From contig NZ_CP146608.1 in NCBI RefSeq assembly GCF_037113415.1, forward strand, positions 2,128,501 through 2,192,500: 64,000 nucleotides of DNA, given 5' to 3'. The translations under genes were made by a program, and so were the position numbers. Under the pieces are notes generated by a model that saw only the letters and a program-made list of their open reading frames with translations, did no database searches and was not told where the DNA came from. Numbering within the stretch: position 1 is the stretch's first letter; each line of letters starts with the position of its first letter. Below are positions 33,873-43,142 of this stretch, piece by piece. This DNA comes from Devosia sp. XK-2 (GTDB lineage Bacteria; Pseudomonadota; Alphaproteobacteria; Rhizobiales; Devosiaceae).

Positions 33873-34546
33873 GCCACCAACTCCCGTTCCACCACCCGGC
33901 CGTGGCCCAGCATGACCACACTGTCGGCGGCCTCAATCAGCAACGGGTCGTGCGAGACAGCCACCACCGTCCGCCCCTCAGCCGCCAGTCGTTTGAACGA
34001 CTGGCACAGCCCGGCCGAATTGCCTTCATCCAGGCTGGCCGTCGGCTCGTCAGCAAACAGAATTGGCGGGTCAAAGACCAATGCCCGCGCCAGTGCAACC
34101 CGCTGCTGCTCGCCACGCGAATAGCTGGACACCTTCCGTGCCTCGTCAGCGACACCAAATTGTGCCAGCAAGGCCTTGCCGCGCTCACGCACCGCTGCAT
34201 CCGTAAAAGCTGCAAAATAGGCCGCAAGGGTCACATTGCCCAACGGGCTCATCTCTTCGATGAGATTGAAATTCTGAAACACAAAACCGGCAGTGCGCCG
34301 GCGCCACTGGTCGCGCGCGCCCTCACCCAGCGTCGCGATATCGACCGCATCCCACTGCACCTGCCCCGCGCTCGGCTTGATCAATCCACTCAGGACATAG
34401 AGCAAGGTGGTTTTGCCCGAGCCGGACGGACCGCGAATGACCGTCAACTGCCCGGCCTCAACTGAAAGTTCCGGGATATCAAGCGCTGGAGGCGCGGTAT
34501 CGGACCGTCCAGCAAAGCGATGTTCAACGCCGCGCAGCCGCAACAT
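33869..34546 (-). CDS. ABC transporter ATP-binding protein
   Basis: The 225-residue protein has Walker A GPSGSGKTT, signature SYSRGEQQRVALARAL and Walker B PILFADEPTASLDEGNS, in the order typical of the LolD/MacB-type group. It powers the adjacent FtsX-type permease. The ATG directly follows the stop of the Tat-exported protein gene. Confidence 0.93.
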   Translation of the reverse strand: MLRLRGVEHRFAGRSDTAPPALDIPELSVEAGQLTVIRGPSGSGKTTLLYVLSGLIKPSAGQVQWDAVDIATLGEGARDQWRRRTAGFVFQNFNLIEEMSPLGNVTLAAYFAAFTDAAVRERGKALLAQFGVADEARKVSSYSRGEQQRVALARALVFDPPILFADEPTASLDEGNSAGLCQSFKRLAAEGRTVVAVSHDPLLIEAADSVVMLGHGRVVERELVA

Positions 34547-34981
34547 TCACGCTCTCCAATGCGCAGCGTCGATGACGCGGACGCGCGACACAAAGCCCAT
34601 TTCTTCGTCGGTATAGGTGCCGATCTTGAGCGTACCCTCCACCGCGATGGGCACATTGAACGGGGTCACCGTAATGATGTCGCGGGCATAGATCGAAACG
34701 ATGTCGCGCGGCCAATCGGCCTCGCTGTCGCAGAAGGGGCAAACCGACATCGGGATTTTGGTCAGGACGAAAAAGCGCGATTCCGCCTTGAGCGGTGGCG
34801 CCATGAACCCTTCGAGCAGCACATGCTTGTCGGCCTTTTCCAGCGCAAAATCCGAAAACGATCCATCGGCATTATAGAGCTCACGCATGCGGACAGGCTC
34901 TTCAGCCCCCGCCCGAGAAGCACCCAGCGCCAGACTGGCCGGAATGGCAGCGGATAGAGCGATGAACTTGCGGCGATGCAT
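34547..34981 (-). CDS. Tat-exported protein linked to ABC transporter (DUF3299-like)
   Basis: The 144-residue protein begins MHRRKFIALSAAIPASLALG, a twin-arginine-type signal (RRKFIA) ending ASRAGA. The mature part has VLLEGFMAPPLKAESRFFVL and KIPMSVCPFCDSEADWPRDI, with a CPFC pair that could bind metal or act in thiol chemistry. The pattern resembles small OB-like periplasmic proteins (DUF3299 group) that accompany FtsX-type ABC genes in metal-linked operons. A frame start at 35050 would bury the Tat signal, so 34981 is used. Function is unknown. Confidence 0.65.
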   Translation of the reverse strand: MHRRKFIALSAAIPASLALGASRAGAEEPVRMRELYNADGSFSDFALEKADKHVLLEGFMAPPLKAESRFFVLTKIPMSVCPFCDSEADWPRDIVSIYARDIITVTPFNVPIAVEGTLKIGTYTDEEMGFVSRVRVIDAAHWRA

Positions 34982-35083
34982 GGCGGGCCTCCTTGTGCGC
35001 AGAACCGGATAATCCATCTGCGCGGAATAAGGACACGAGGGGCCCGCCAAAGACGCGCCCCCCGCAAGACTTTCGAGCGTGAA

Positions 35084-36571
35084 TTACTCAGCCGAAACGG
35101 CGTGGTTCATCACGTGGAAGATGTAGTTCTGCTCCTGGGTACCGGTGAGCAGGTGAGCCCAAGGACCCTTGGCCCAGGCCGCGACGTCTTCACCCGAATG
35201 GGTTTCCGAACCCATCGGGATCAAGGCCTGCTGCAGATAGTCCACGTCCAGCGCTTCTTCCTGGGTCACGTTCGGCCGGGTGCCGAAATAGGAACCGTCG
35301 GCCTGTTCGGTCAGAACCGAGCCGGCACCGTTGAGGTAGCCAACGACCGAATAAGGCTTGCCATCATCGGCCAGTTCGGGCTCGCCGGTATGCTCGACGC
35401 CATCGGCGTTGATACCCATGCACAGGCCGGTGATCGGCGTGCCGCGACCGCAATAGCCGTTAAAGGCAATGGCGTGCTCGTGGTCGGCGGTGACGATGAT
35501 CAGGGTGTCTTCGTCATTGGTCATTTCGTCGGCCATGGCGACGGCCTTGGCGAAAGCCACGCCATCCATAAAGGCGCGGTTGGCATTGCCGGCATGGTTT
35601 GCATGATCGACGCGGCCACCTTCCACCATCAGGTAGAAGCCGTCTTCATTGCCTTCCATGGCCTTGATGGCGGCGACGGTCATGTCGGCGACCGAAGGTT
35701 CGGTTTCCGGACGCTCGGTTTCGTAGCTCATATCCGAATTGGTGAAGAGACCAAGCAGCGGCGAACCGGCGGTAGCGGCTTCCAGGCCCGCCAGGTCGCT
35801 GACAAACTGGGCGCCGGCTTCTTCAGCGCGAGCAACCAGATTCAGCTCATCCTTGCGGCTGGAGTCTCCGCCATGCACAGTCTGCGTACCAGCCGGATAG
35901 AAGCTGCGGGCGCCGCCAGCGAGCAGCACGTCAACGGTGCCGGCTTCCATGGCGTCGATGGCCTGAACGGCAATATCGGTGCAGCCTTCAGGAGCTGCGG
36001 CTTCCCAGTTGCGGTTCGCGGTCTTGGCGTAGACAGCAGCCGGAGTGGCGTGCGTCGCGCGAGCGGTCGAAACAACGCCAACCGACTTGCCCATTTCCGA
36101 GGCGATCTCGGAGAATAGGGTGACCTTGTTACCCTCTTCGCTGGCGCAATTGTCGTGGCGGCCGTTCTCGTTGAGGTTGATCGTGTTGAACACCTGCTTG
36201 ATGCCCGAGTTCATTGCGCCGGCGGTCGGCGCGGAATCCGGGGTCTGGGCGTTGATATTGTAGGTCTTGATCAGCGCGGTATAGGGATATTCTTCGTAAG
36301 GCAGGACATGCTCTTCGCCCAGCTTGCCTTCAAGCTGACCGGCAAACAGGCGCACGGCATAGTTCGTGCCAACGCCCTGGCCATCGGCAACGAACAGGAT
36401 GACGTTCTTGGCCTTGCCGATATTGGGCTGCATGTCGATCATGGCTTGCAGCTTGGCATCGGCATCGGTGTACCAGGCGCTCTGGGCCTGCGGAAGTTCC
36501 TGGGAAACAACCGGAAGGGTCATGCTGACGGCGGACACGCCGGCCAGCAGAATGCGTGCAACGCGATTCAT
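35084..36571 (-). CDS. phoA: Alkaline phosphatase (PhoA family)
   Basis: The 495-residue exported protein has a signal peptide (MNRVARILLAGVSAVSMTLP), the first metal-ligand motif NVILFVADGQGVG, the nucleophile motif TPDSAPTAGAMNSGIK, then MVEGGRVDHANHAGNANRAF and ITVTADHEHAIAF metal ligands. It releases phosphate from phosphomonoesters in the periplasm. GGAGG lies 8 bases before the ATG at 36571; the longer frame to 36631 would hide the signal peptide. A Pho-box-like triple repeat lies about 90 bp upstream. Confidence 0.93.
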   Translation of the reverse strand: MNRVARILLAGVSAVSMTLPVVSQELPQAQSAWYTDADAKLQAMIDMQPNIGKAKNVILFVADGQGVGTNYAVRLFAGQLEGKLGEEHVLPYEEYPYTALIKTYNINAQTPDSAPTAGAMNSGIKQVFNTINLNENGRHDNCASEEGNKVTLFSEIASEMGKSVGVVSTARATHATPAAVYAKTANRNWEAAAPEGCTDIAVQAIDAMEAGTVDVLLAGGARSFYPAGTQTVHGGDSSRKDELNLVARAEEAGAQFVSDLAGLEAATAGSPLLGLFTNSDMSYETERPETEPSVADMTVAAIKAMEGNEDGFYLMVEGGRVDHANHAGNANRAFMDGVAFAKAVAMADEMTNDEDTLIIVTADHEHAIAFNGYCGRGTPITGLCMGINADGVEHTGEPELADDGKPYSVVGYLNGAGSVLTEQADGSYFGTRPNVTQEEALDVDYLQQALIPMGSETHSGEDVAAWAKGPWAHLLTGTQEQNYIFHVMNHAVSAE

Positions 36572-36659
36572 TGCGGAAAACCTCCATGCGCAAAATATGC
36601 GAGCCGCGGCGCCCCTGCGCACGGCAGGCATGGAGTTAGGGCCCGGCCATTTCAGCCGG

Positions 36660-36688
36660 GTGACACATTTGCGACGTTACCATGACAA
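36660..36688 (-). promoter_or_regulatory. Pho-box-like tandem repeat upstream of phoA
   Basis: On the minus strand TTGTCAT, ACGTCGC and GTGTCAC follow each other at exact 11-bp steps. The first and third fit the PhoB consensus CTGTCAT with one or two mismatches, and the orientation is correct for the alkaline phosphatase gene. Confidence 0.5.
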
Positions 36689-36726
36689 TCCCGAACCGAT
36701 AACGCGGAGCCAGTCAGCGCCCGGTC

Positions 36727-37218
36727 CTAGTGGCTATGCCCCGCATGACTGTGCTGATTGGCATTGGCTGCCTCAACCGCCACCTCAATTTCGACCGGAC
36801 CGGCATTGGCAAATTCCAGCATCAGATCGAAATGGCTTCCCTGTTCCAGCGCGCCGGTCAGGCCATGCAGTTCAAGCGCCAGTCCACCGGGATCGAAGGC
36901 AAATTCGCCGGGACCAATGTCAATCGCACCGACCTCCTGAACGCTAGCTCCCTCTGCATTCATAGTCAGGCCGACAATGTGGACCTCTCCGGCAATGTCC
37001 GTGGTGGCGCCAAGCAGGCGATCGGCCTCGCCCTCATTGTGCACTTCAAAAAAGACGAGCGTCTCAGCACCTGCCGCCGCTGCGCGCGCCCAAGGGTGCA
37101 CAATCTCGATGCCATCGGTTTGGAACACATGATGTTCCCCATGGTCATGATCCTCCGCGAACCCCATCGGGGCGGCCATAACGGACAGAATCAGGGCAAT
37201 GGAAAGTGCGCGGTTCAT
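36727..37218 (-). CDS. PCu(A)C-like copper chaperone with degenerate metal site
   Basis: The 163-residue secreted protein has a signal peptide ending MGFAEDHD, then GIEIVHPWARAAAAGAETLV and IDIGPGEFAFDPGGLALELH, the fold markers of PCu(A)C proteins that deliver Cu(I) to cytochrome oxidase. Of the canonical H-M-H-M ligands, the first His (EVH) is kept, but the MRM and HxM positions are replaced. Both ends are His-rich (DHDHGEHH; HSHAGHSH), which could bind metal instead. No SCO gene is adjacent. Confidence 0.72.
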   Translation of the reverse strand: MNRALSIALILSVMAAPMGFAEDHDHGEHHVFQTDGIEIVHPWARAAAAGAETLVFFEVHNEGEADRLLGATTDIAGEVHIVGLTMNAEGASVQEVGAIDIGPGEFAFDPGGLALELHGLTGALEQGSHFDLMLEFANAGPVEIEVAVEAANANQHSHAGHSH

Positions 37219-37349
37219 AGGTCTACCTGTAATGTTAGAACAGCACATCTAGCCCTGCTTCATGACAGCGCCATGACGAAGTTGCCCCAGACTGCCTCTT
37301 GCAAACCCCTGCCCAAACCCTACCTTGCCAGAACACGGGGACTTCTTCT

Positions 37350-38801
37350 TTGCCGCAGCCGCCGACCACCATTACCGACGAACTGGGCATTGCCCTCTCC
37401 AACCTGGCCGACAGCGCCTCCGGCGTCCTCACGCCCACCTTGCGCTTGGGCGTCACCGGCCTGAGCCGGGCCGGCAAGACCATTTTCATCACGGCCCTGG
37501 CGCATAACCTGCTGACGCAAGGGCGCCTGCCGGGCTTTGCGCCGCTCGCCGATGGCCGCTTCATTGGCGCGCGTCTGGCCGAATACCCCGACGCCACCAT
37601 CCCCCGCTTTGCCTATGAGCAGCACCTGGCGGCGTTGAGCAGCAATCCGCCGGTCTGGCCGGAAAGCACGCGCCGCATTTCCCAGCTTCGCATCGTGCTC
37701 AAATATCAGTCAGCCAAGTGGTGGGCCGGCATGACCGGGCCGGCCACGCTCAATCTCGACATCGTCGATTATCCCGGCGAATGGCTATTGGACCTGCCCC
37801 TGCTCGGCCTCAGCTTTGCCGAATGGAGCCGGGAGGCGCTGGCGCGCGCCCGCCAACCTGGCCATACCGATGAAGCCACCGAATTTCTCCAGGCGCTGGA
37901 CAGCACCGATATTGCCAAGGACGCGAACGATCCCGATGCCGAGCGTCTGGCCACGGCCTTCACCACCTATCTACGGCGCAGCCGCGAGCATGGCGCCCTG
38001 TCTACCCTTCCGCCGGGCCGGTTCCTTCTGCCCGGCGATCTGGAGGGCTCTCCCGCCCTAACTTTCGCCCCCCTGCCCGAGCCTGCTGGGCCGAAGCAGC
38101 GCGGCACCCTCTATGCCATGCTTGAAACCCGCTACGAGGCCTATAAGGCCCAGGTGGTGCGCCCCTTCTTCCGCGACCACTTTGCCCGGCTCGACCGGCA
38201 GGTCGTCCTGGTCGATACCCTGCGCGCGCTCAATACCGGCCCCGCCGCCGTCAACGACCTCGAAACCGCGCTCACCGCGGTTCTGGCCTGTTTCCGCCAG
38301 GGCGAGGCCAATCCGCTGCTGCGCCCCTTTTCGCGCCGCATCGACCGCATTCTCTTTGCCGCTACCAAGGCCGACCACGTTCATCACACCAGCCACGACC
38401 GGTTGGAGGCCATTCTCAATCGCCTCGTCGCCAATGCCAGTAAGCGCGCCCGCTTTGCCGGGGCGGATACCCGCTCCATCGCCATGGCCGGCATTCGCGC
38501 CACCAACGAAGGCACGATCCGCGAGAATGGTGAAACCCTGCCCACCCTGGTCGGCACGCCGCTCAAGGGCGAAGTCCTGGACGGCACGACCTATGATGGC
38601 AAAACCGAAATCGCCCTGTTTCCCGGCGACTTGCCGGAACGGCCGGACTCTCTTTTTGAAGACGGCAGCCCCGTCGCCCTCAATTTCCTGCGCTTCACGC
38701 CCCCACGGCATCTCAAGCGCAATGCCGTCGGCGATGCTGTCCTGCCCCATATCCGGCTTGATCGCGCATTGGACTATCTCATCGGAGACCGGATGGCATG
38801 A
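37350..38801 (+). CDS. ycjX: YcjX-family P-loop NTPase
   Basis: The 483-residue protein has Walker A GLSRAGKT near residue 40, LDIVDYPGEWLLDLPLLGLS as the G3-like region and FAATKADHVHHTSHDRLEAI with a TKAD G4 motif. This is the DUF463/YcjX family, a stress-linked dynamin-like GTPase. The TTG at 37350 has ACACGGGG upstream; another TTG at 37299 would add 17 residues. ycjF follows with a 4-base overlap, the usual pairing. Confidence 0.9.
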   Translation: MPQPPTTITDELGIALSNLADSASGVLTPTLRLGVTGLSRAGKTIFITALAHNLLTQGRLPGFAPLADGRFIGARLAEYPDATIPRFAYEQHLAALSSNPPVWPESTRRISQLRIVLKYQSAKWWAGMTGPATLNLDIVDYPGEWLLDLPLLGLSFAEWSREALARARQPGHTDEATEFLQALDSTDIAKDANDPDAERLATAFTTYLRRSREHGALSTLPPGRFLLPGDLEGSPALTFAPLPEPAGPKQRGTLYAMLETRYEAYKAQVVRPFFRDHFARLDRQVVLVDTLRALNTGPAAVNDLETALTAVLACFRQGEANPLLRPFSRRIDRILFAATKADHVHHTSHDRLEAILNRLVANASKRARFAGADTRSIAMAGIRATNEGTIRENGETLPTLVGTPLKGEVLDGTTYDGKTEIALFPGDLPERPDSLFEDGSPVALNFLRFTPPRHLKRNAVGDAVLPHIRLDRALDYLIGDRMA

Positions 38802-39814
38802 AGCGCCCCGTCGCCCGCCCCACTGAAAAGCCCGCTAGCGCAGAGGCCGCCACGCGTGCCCCGCGGGCATTCACGCCCGACCGCGCGGAAATCGTCGAAG
38901 TCGCCTTCGAGCCGGCGGTCGAGCCCGACCTCGTATCGCCGCCACCGCGCCGCATGGGCTGGCTGGGCAAGTTCGCCTGGACCTCTGGCGGCATCCTGCT
39001 CTCCGCCGGATTGGGCCTGGCCGCGGACCGGCTGATCCGCGACCTTTTTGCCACCAATCAATGGCTGGGTTGGGTGGGCTTGGGCGTACTCGGCGCCTTC
39101 ATCGTCGCCGTCATCGCCCTCATCATCCGGGAAATGCTCGCCTTGCGGCGCCTCTCGGTCCTCGACGCGCTCCGCGCCGACGCCGCCCGCGCCCATGCCG
39201 ATAATGATCGCAAGCGGGCCGGTGCCGTGGTTGATCACCTCAACCAGGTCTATGCCGGCCGGCCTGATCTGGCGCGCGGCCGCGAGAATCTCGAGGCGCA
39301 TCTTAAAGACCTGTTCGACGGAACGGACGTCATCGCCCTGGCGGAACGCAGCCTGATGACGCCGCTCGATGCCCGCTCGCGCACCCTGGTTGCCGCATCA
39401 GCCCGGCGCGTGGCGCTGGTCACCGCCGTATCTCCCCGCGCCTTGGTCGACATCGCCTTCGTCATCTACGAAAGCATCCGTCTCGCTGGCGCCATTGCCG
39501 CGCTCTATGGCGCACGTCCGGGCCTGTTCGGTTTCTGGCGGCTAGCCGGCTCGGTGCTGGCGCATCTCGCCGTCACCGGTGGCCTAGTGCTGACCGACGG
39601 CATTGTCGAACAATTGGTTGGTCAGGGCCTTGCAGCCAAGCTCTCCGCGCGTCTGGGCGAGGGTGTCGTCAACGGCCTGATGACAGTCCGCGTCGGCATC
39701 GCCGCCATGCGCGTCGTCCGCCCCCTGCCCTTCGAAGTGCTGGCGCAACCGACCGTGCGAGATTTCATACCCGAACTCGTGAAGGTAGCGAGTGATGCAG
39801 GAAAGACCGCTTAG
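38798..39814 (+). CDS. ycjF: YcjF-family membrane protein (TIGR01620/DUF697)
   Basis: The 338-residue protein has a polar N terminus, two membrane helices (WTSGGILLSAGLGLAADRLI, WLGWVGLGVLGAFIVAVIAL) and a C-terminal DUF697 domain with further hydrophobic stretches (SVLAHLAVTGGLVLTDGIVE). YcjF is the inner-membrane partner of YcjX. The ATG overlaps the ycjX stop (ATGA). Confidence 0.88.
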   Translation: MKRPVARPTEKPASAEAATRAPRAFTPDRAEIVEVAFEPAVEPDLVSPPPRRMGWLGKFAWTSGGILLSAGLGLAADRLIRDLFATNQWLGWVGLGVLGAFIVAVIALIIREMLALRRLSVLDALRADAARAHADNDRKRAGAVVDHLNQVYAGRPDLARGRENLEAHLKDLFDGTDVIALAERSLMTPLDARSRTLVAASARRVALVTAVSPRALVDIAFVIYESIRLAGAIAALYGARPGLFGFWRLAGSVLAHLAVTGGLVLTDGIVEQLVGQGLAAKLSARLGEGVVNGLMTVRVGIAAMRVVRPLPFEVLAQPTVRDFIPELVKVASDAGKTA

Positions 39815-39862
39815 CTCGATGCAACACCACGGATTTGCCTGCGAGATTGAATTCGAACGGGA

Positions 39863-40186
39863 TCAGGAATCCTTCGCCGCACTCGGCGCCAGGGTCAGTT
39901 TGAGCCCATCCAGGTCATCCGAGCACAGGATCTGGCAGGACAGTCGCGAATTGGGCTTCACGTCGCCGACACTGTCCAGCATGTCCTCTTCTTCTTCGCT
40001 GGGGGCGCCGACGGCGTCCAGCCAGTCCGAATCGACATAGCAATGGCAGGTGGCGCAGCTCAGCGCGCCGCCGCATTCGGCCTTGATATTGAGGCCCCAG
40101 TCACGAATGACTTCCATGACGCGCCAGCCTTCGAGCCCTTCGAGCTCGTGCACTTCGCCTGCCTGGTCGGTAACATTGATCTTCAT
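39863..40186 (-). CDS. [2Fe-2S] ferredoxin, first copy
   Basis: The 107-residue adrenodoxin-type ferredoxin binds its cluster through AECGGALSCATCHCYVD (C-x5-C-x2-C) and SRLSCQI. GAGGAG lies 7 bases before the ATG at 40186; the frame opens further to 40258 without homology. It lies downstream of the ferredoxin-NADP reductase gene, separated by a terminator. A ferredoxin of this type could take electrons from that reductase. Confidence 0.92.
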   Translation of the reverse strand: MKINVTDQAGEVHELEGLEGWRVMEVIRDWGLNIKAECGGALSCATCHCYVDSDWLDAVGAPSEEEEDMLDSVGDVKPNSRLSCQILCSDDLDGLKLTLAPSAAKDS

Positions 40187-40225
40187 GGGGCGCTCCTCAA
40201 CAGCGGGGCGTCCATACCCCTCAAA

Positions 40226-40250
40226 AGGCCCCGCCGCAAGAGCGGGGCCG
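40226..40250 (-). terminator. Terminator after the ferredoxin-NADP reductase gene
   Basis: On the minus strand the stem GGCCCCGC / GCGGGGCC is followed by TTTTGAGG. Confidence 0.75.
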
Positions 40251-40327
40251 CTTGGCAATTCGGCTTAGAGCGTTTCCAGCAAAAGTGGCAACGGGTTTGC
40301 GGTTCGGAAACGCGACGGAAGACAGTC

Positions 40328-41356
<1,029 letters not shown>

Positions 41357-41504
41357 TCAAGTCCATTCGAAACCGATGCTGTCCGCAGCCTCGGATTTTG
41401 GGTCCCATCGGGGCGCCCTGCCCCGCATCTATCTCATGGGAACCGCCGCTGTCACCAGCGGCCCCGGCTCACGCCGCAAAGGCGACTAGTATGCTCCACT
41501 TATC

Positions 41505-42779
41505 TCAGGAGACACGGCGAAGGAAGGGCCGAGTGCCCATGGGCACCTCGGTCAGGCCAACCGGCTGATAGAACAGCGCCATTTCCGGCAAGCGGTTTTC
41601 AATCAGCGCGGCGCGAGTCGGCTCATGCGTCACTACCAGCGCATTGAAGCCGCAGCGGCGCATATGCGGAATCTGATCCTGCAGAACATCGCCTACCGCC
41701 CTGATTTCCCCGGCATATTTCAGCCGCTCCACCAGAAGGCGGGCCGTCGAATAGCCGCGCCCGTCCGAAAAAGCGGGGAAGCTGATCGCCACCGAGGCAA
41801 ACCGGCCCAGATCGTCCGCCGCATCCTCGATATTCTCGCCCGGCGACACCAGCAGCCCCAATGGATGGGGGTTGGCGAGGAACGCATCGCGATTGGCCAG
41901 GAATTCGGTCAGCGGCACGTGAACATAGCGCGCCTCGGACGGATCGGTGCCCTCGGTCCATGCCTTGAACGGATCGGCAATAAAGGCCCCATCTTTCCAG
42001 AGCGTATGTCGTGCAGCGGCCGTCATCGGGGAGGCAATGGCTCCGTTGAAATCGTAGTGGATGCCGCATTCCTTCTTGTTGAGGCCGCGCCACCGTCCGG
42101 CGCGCGGGTCCTCCCCATCAGCAACCGCCGAGGTGCAGGGCGCACAACCAATGGACTTGTAGCCTTTGGCATAGAGCGGGTGCTCGGGCAAGTTATGCGC
42201 CTGCCGATATTCAATGACATCGGCATCGGAGAAATAGGCCAGCGGATTGACCTTGATGCGATCGTCGCTGGTCAACTCAAAATGCGGCAGGACCCCGCGT
42301 TCAGTGGTCTGATAACGCTTCCGCCCCGTAACCCAGCCACCATATTGCTCGGTGATTGGCTCCAGCGGCTCGGTCTTGCGGATATGGCAGCACGAATCCG
42401 GATCGTTCTCCCACAAATCGCCATTGGGATCGAAGCGCTTCACATCGTCCGGATTGGGATGAATGGCGTGAACGTTGATCAGGCCGAGCTGCTTCTTCAG
42501 CGTCTCGACATAAGCCAGAGTCTCAGGGAAATGCTTGCCCGTCTCCAGGAAATAAACCGGCAGCGACGGATCGACCTGCGCAACCATATGCAGCAAAACT
42601 GCCGAGTCCGCCCCAAAGGACGAAACAATGGCCAGATCGCCGGGCAGCACATCATTGATGGCATAGCGCAGCACGCTGATGGCATCCATCTCGTCGAACA
42701 TGCCATTGAGCGCCAGAATCCCCAGCGCCTTGAGCTTTTCATGCGCGGCCGGAGCCGGGGCGAGATTAGACTTTGGCAT
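41505..42779 (-). CDS. cysH: Assimilatory adenylyl-sulfate reductase CysH fused to DUF934
   Basis: The 424-residue protein has two parts. Residues 20-250 are CysH: SSFGADSAVLLHM, YFLETGKHFPETLAY, cysteines 130-131 (DSCCHIRK), CAPC at 212-215 and the catalytic KKECGIH. Four extra cysteines mean a [4Fe-4S] cluster, so APS is the likely substrate. Residues about 262-424 are DUF934: SFPAFSDGRGYSTARLLVER and AVGDVLQDQIPHMRRCGFNA. In related operons these are separate genes; here they are one frame with no stop. A start upstream of 42779 would translate the palindromic repeat, so MPKSNLAPAP is taken as the N terminus. Confidence 0.93.
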   Translation of the reverse strand: MPKSNLAPAPAAHEKLKALGILALNGMFDEMDAISVLRYAINDVLPGDLAIVSSFGADSAVLLHMVAQVDPSLPVYFLETGKHFPETLAYVETLKKQLGLINVHAIHPNPDDVKRFDPNGDLWENDPDSCCHIRKTEPLEPITEQYGGWVTGRKRYQTTERGVLPHFELTSDDRIKVNPLAYFSDADVIEYRQAHNLPEHPLYAKGYKSIGCAPCTSAVADGEDPRAGRWRGLNKKECGIHYDFNGAIASPMTAAARHTLWKDGAFIADPFKAWTEGTDPSEARYVHVPLTEFLANRDAFLANPHPLGLLVSPGENIEDAADDLGRFASVAISFPAFSDGRGYSTARLLVERLKYAGEIRAVGDVLQDQIPHMRRCGFNALVVTHEPTRAALIENRLPEMALFYQPVGLTEVPMGTRPFLRRVS

Positions 42780-42820
42780 GGAAGCCCTCCTGCACAAGCG
42801 GCGGCGCGGCACCTTCGCCC

Positions 42821-42944
42821 CCTCTCCCCTGAGGGGAGAGGGTTGGGGTGAGGGGTCCAGCGGCAGGGTGAAGCACAGCGCAAACGGAAACGCTGAACCC
42901 CTCACCCGGCGCATGCGCACCGACCTCTCCCCTCAGGGGAGAGG
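42821..42944. repeat. Composite palindromic repeat A between cysI and cysH
   Basis: Two palindromes, CCTCTCCCCTGAGGGGAGAG-type at 42821-42841 and 42924-42944, are themselves inverted copies around an inner pair (GTGAGGGG at 42848, CCCCTCAC at 42898). The whole can fold as one long stem. Such elements are dispersed in Hyphomicrobiales genomes. Confidence 0.85.
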
Positions 42945-42998
42945 TGAAGGTGGCATCAAACCTGTTGCTAAGCAGTGCCATAAAGCGCTCCTCTTATT

Positions 42999-43120
42999 CT
43001 TCTCCCCCTCGGGGAGAAGGTGGCGCGCAGCGCCGGATGAGGGGGGTGCTTCAGCGAGAGCGGAGAAATCCCCCTCACCGACTCGGCTGCGCCGAGCCAC
43101 CTCTCCCCGAGGGGGAGAGG
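42999..43120. repeat. Composite palindromic repeat B between cysI and cysH
   Basis: This element has the same design, with outer palindromes CTTCTCCCCCTCGGGGAGAA at 42999-43018 and CCTCTCCCCGAGGGGGAGAG at 43100-43119, and an inner pair GATGAGGGGG / CCCCCTCACC. Together with repeat A it fills the 363-bp gap between cysI and cysH, in which I see no gene. Confidence 0.85.
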
Positions 43121-43142
43121 AATAGAAGCTTCGGCGGCCATC

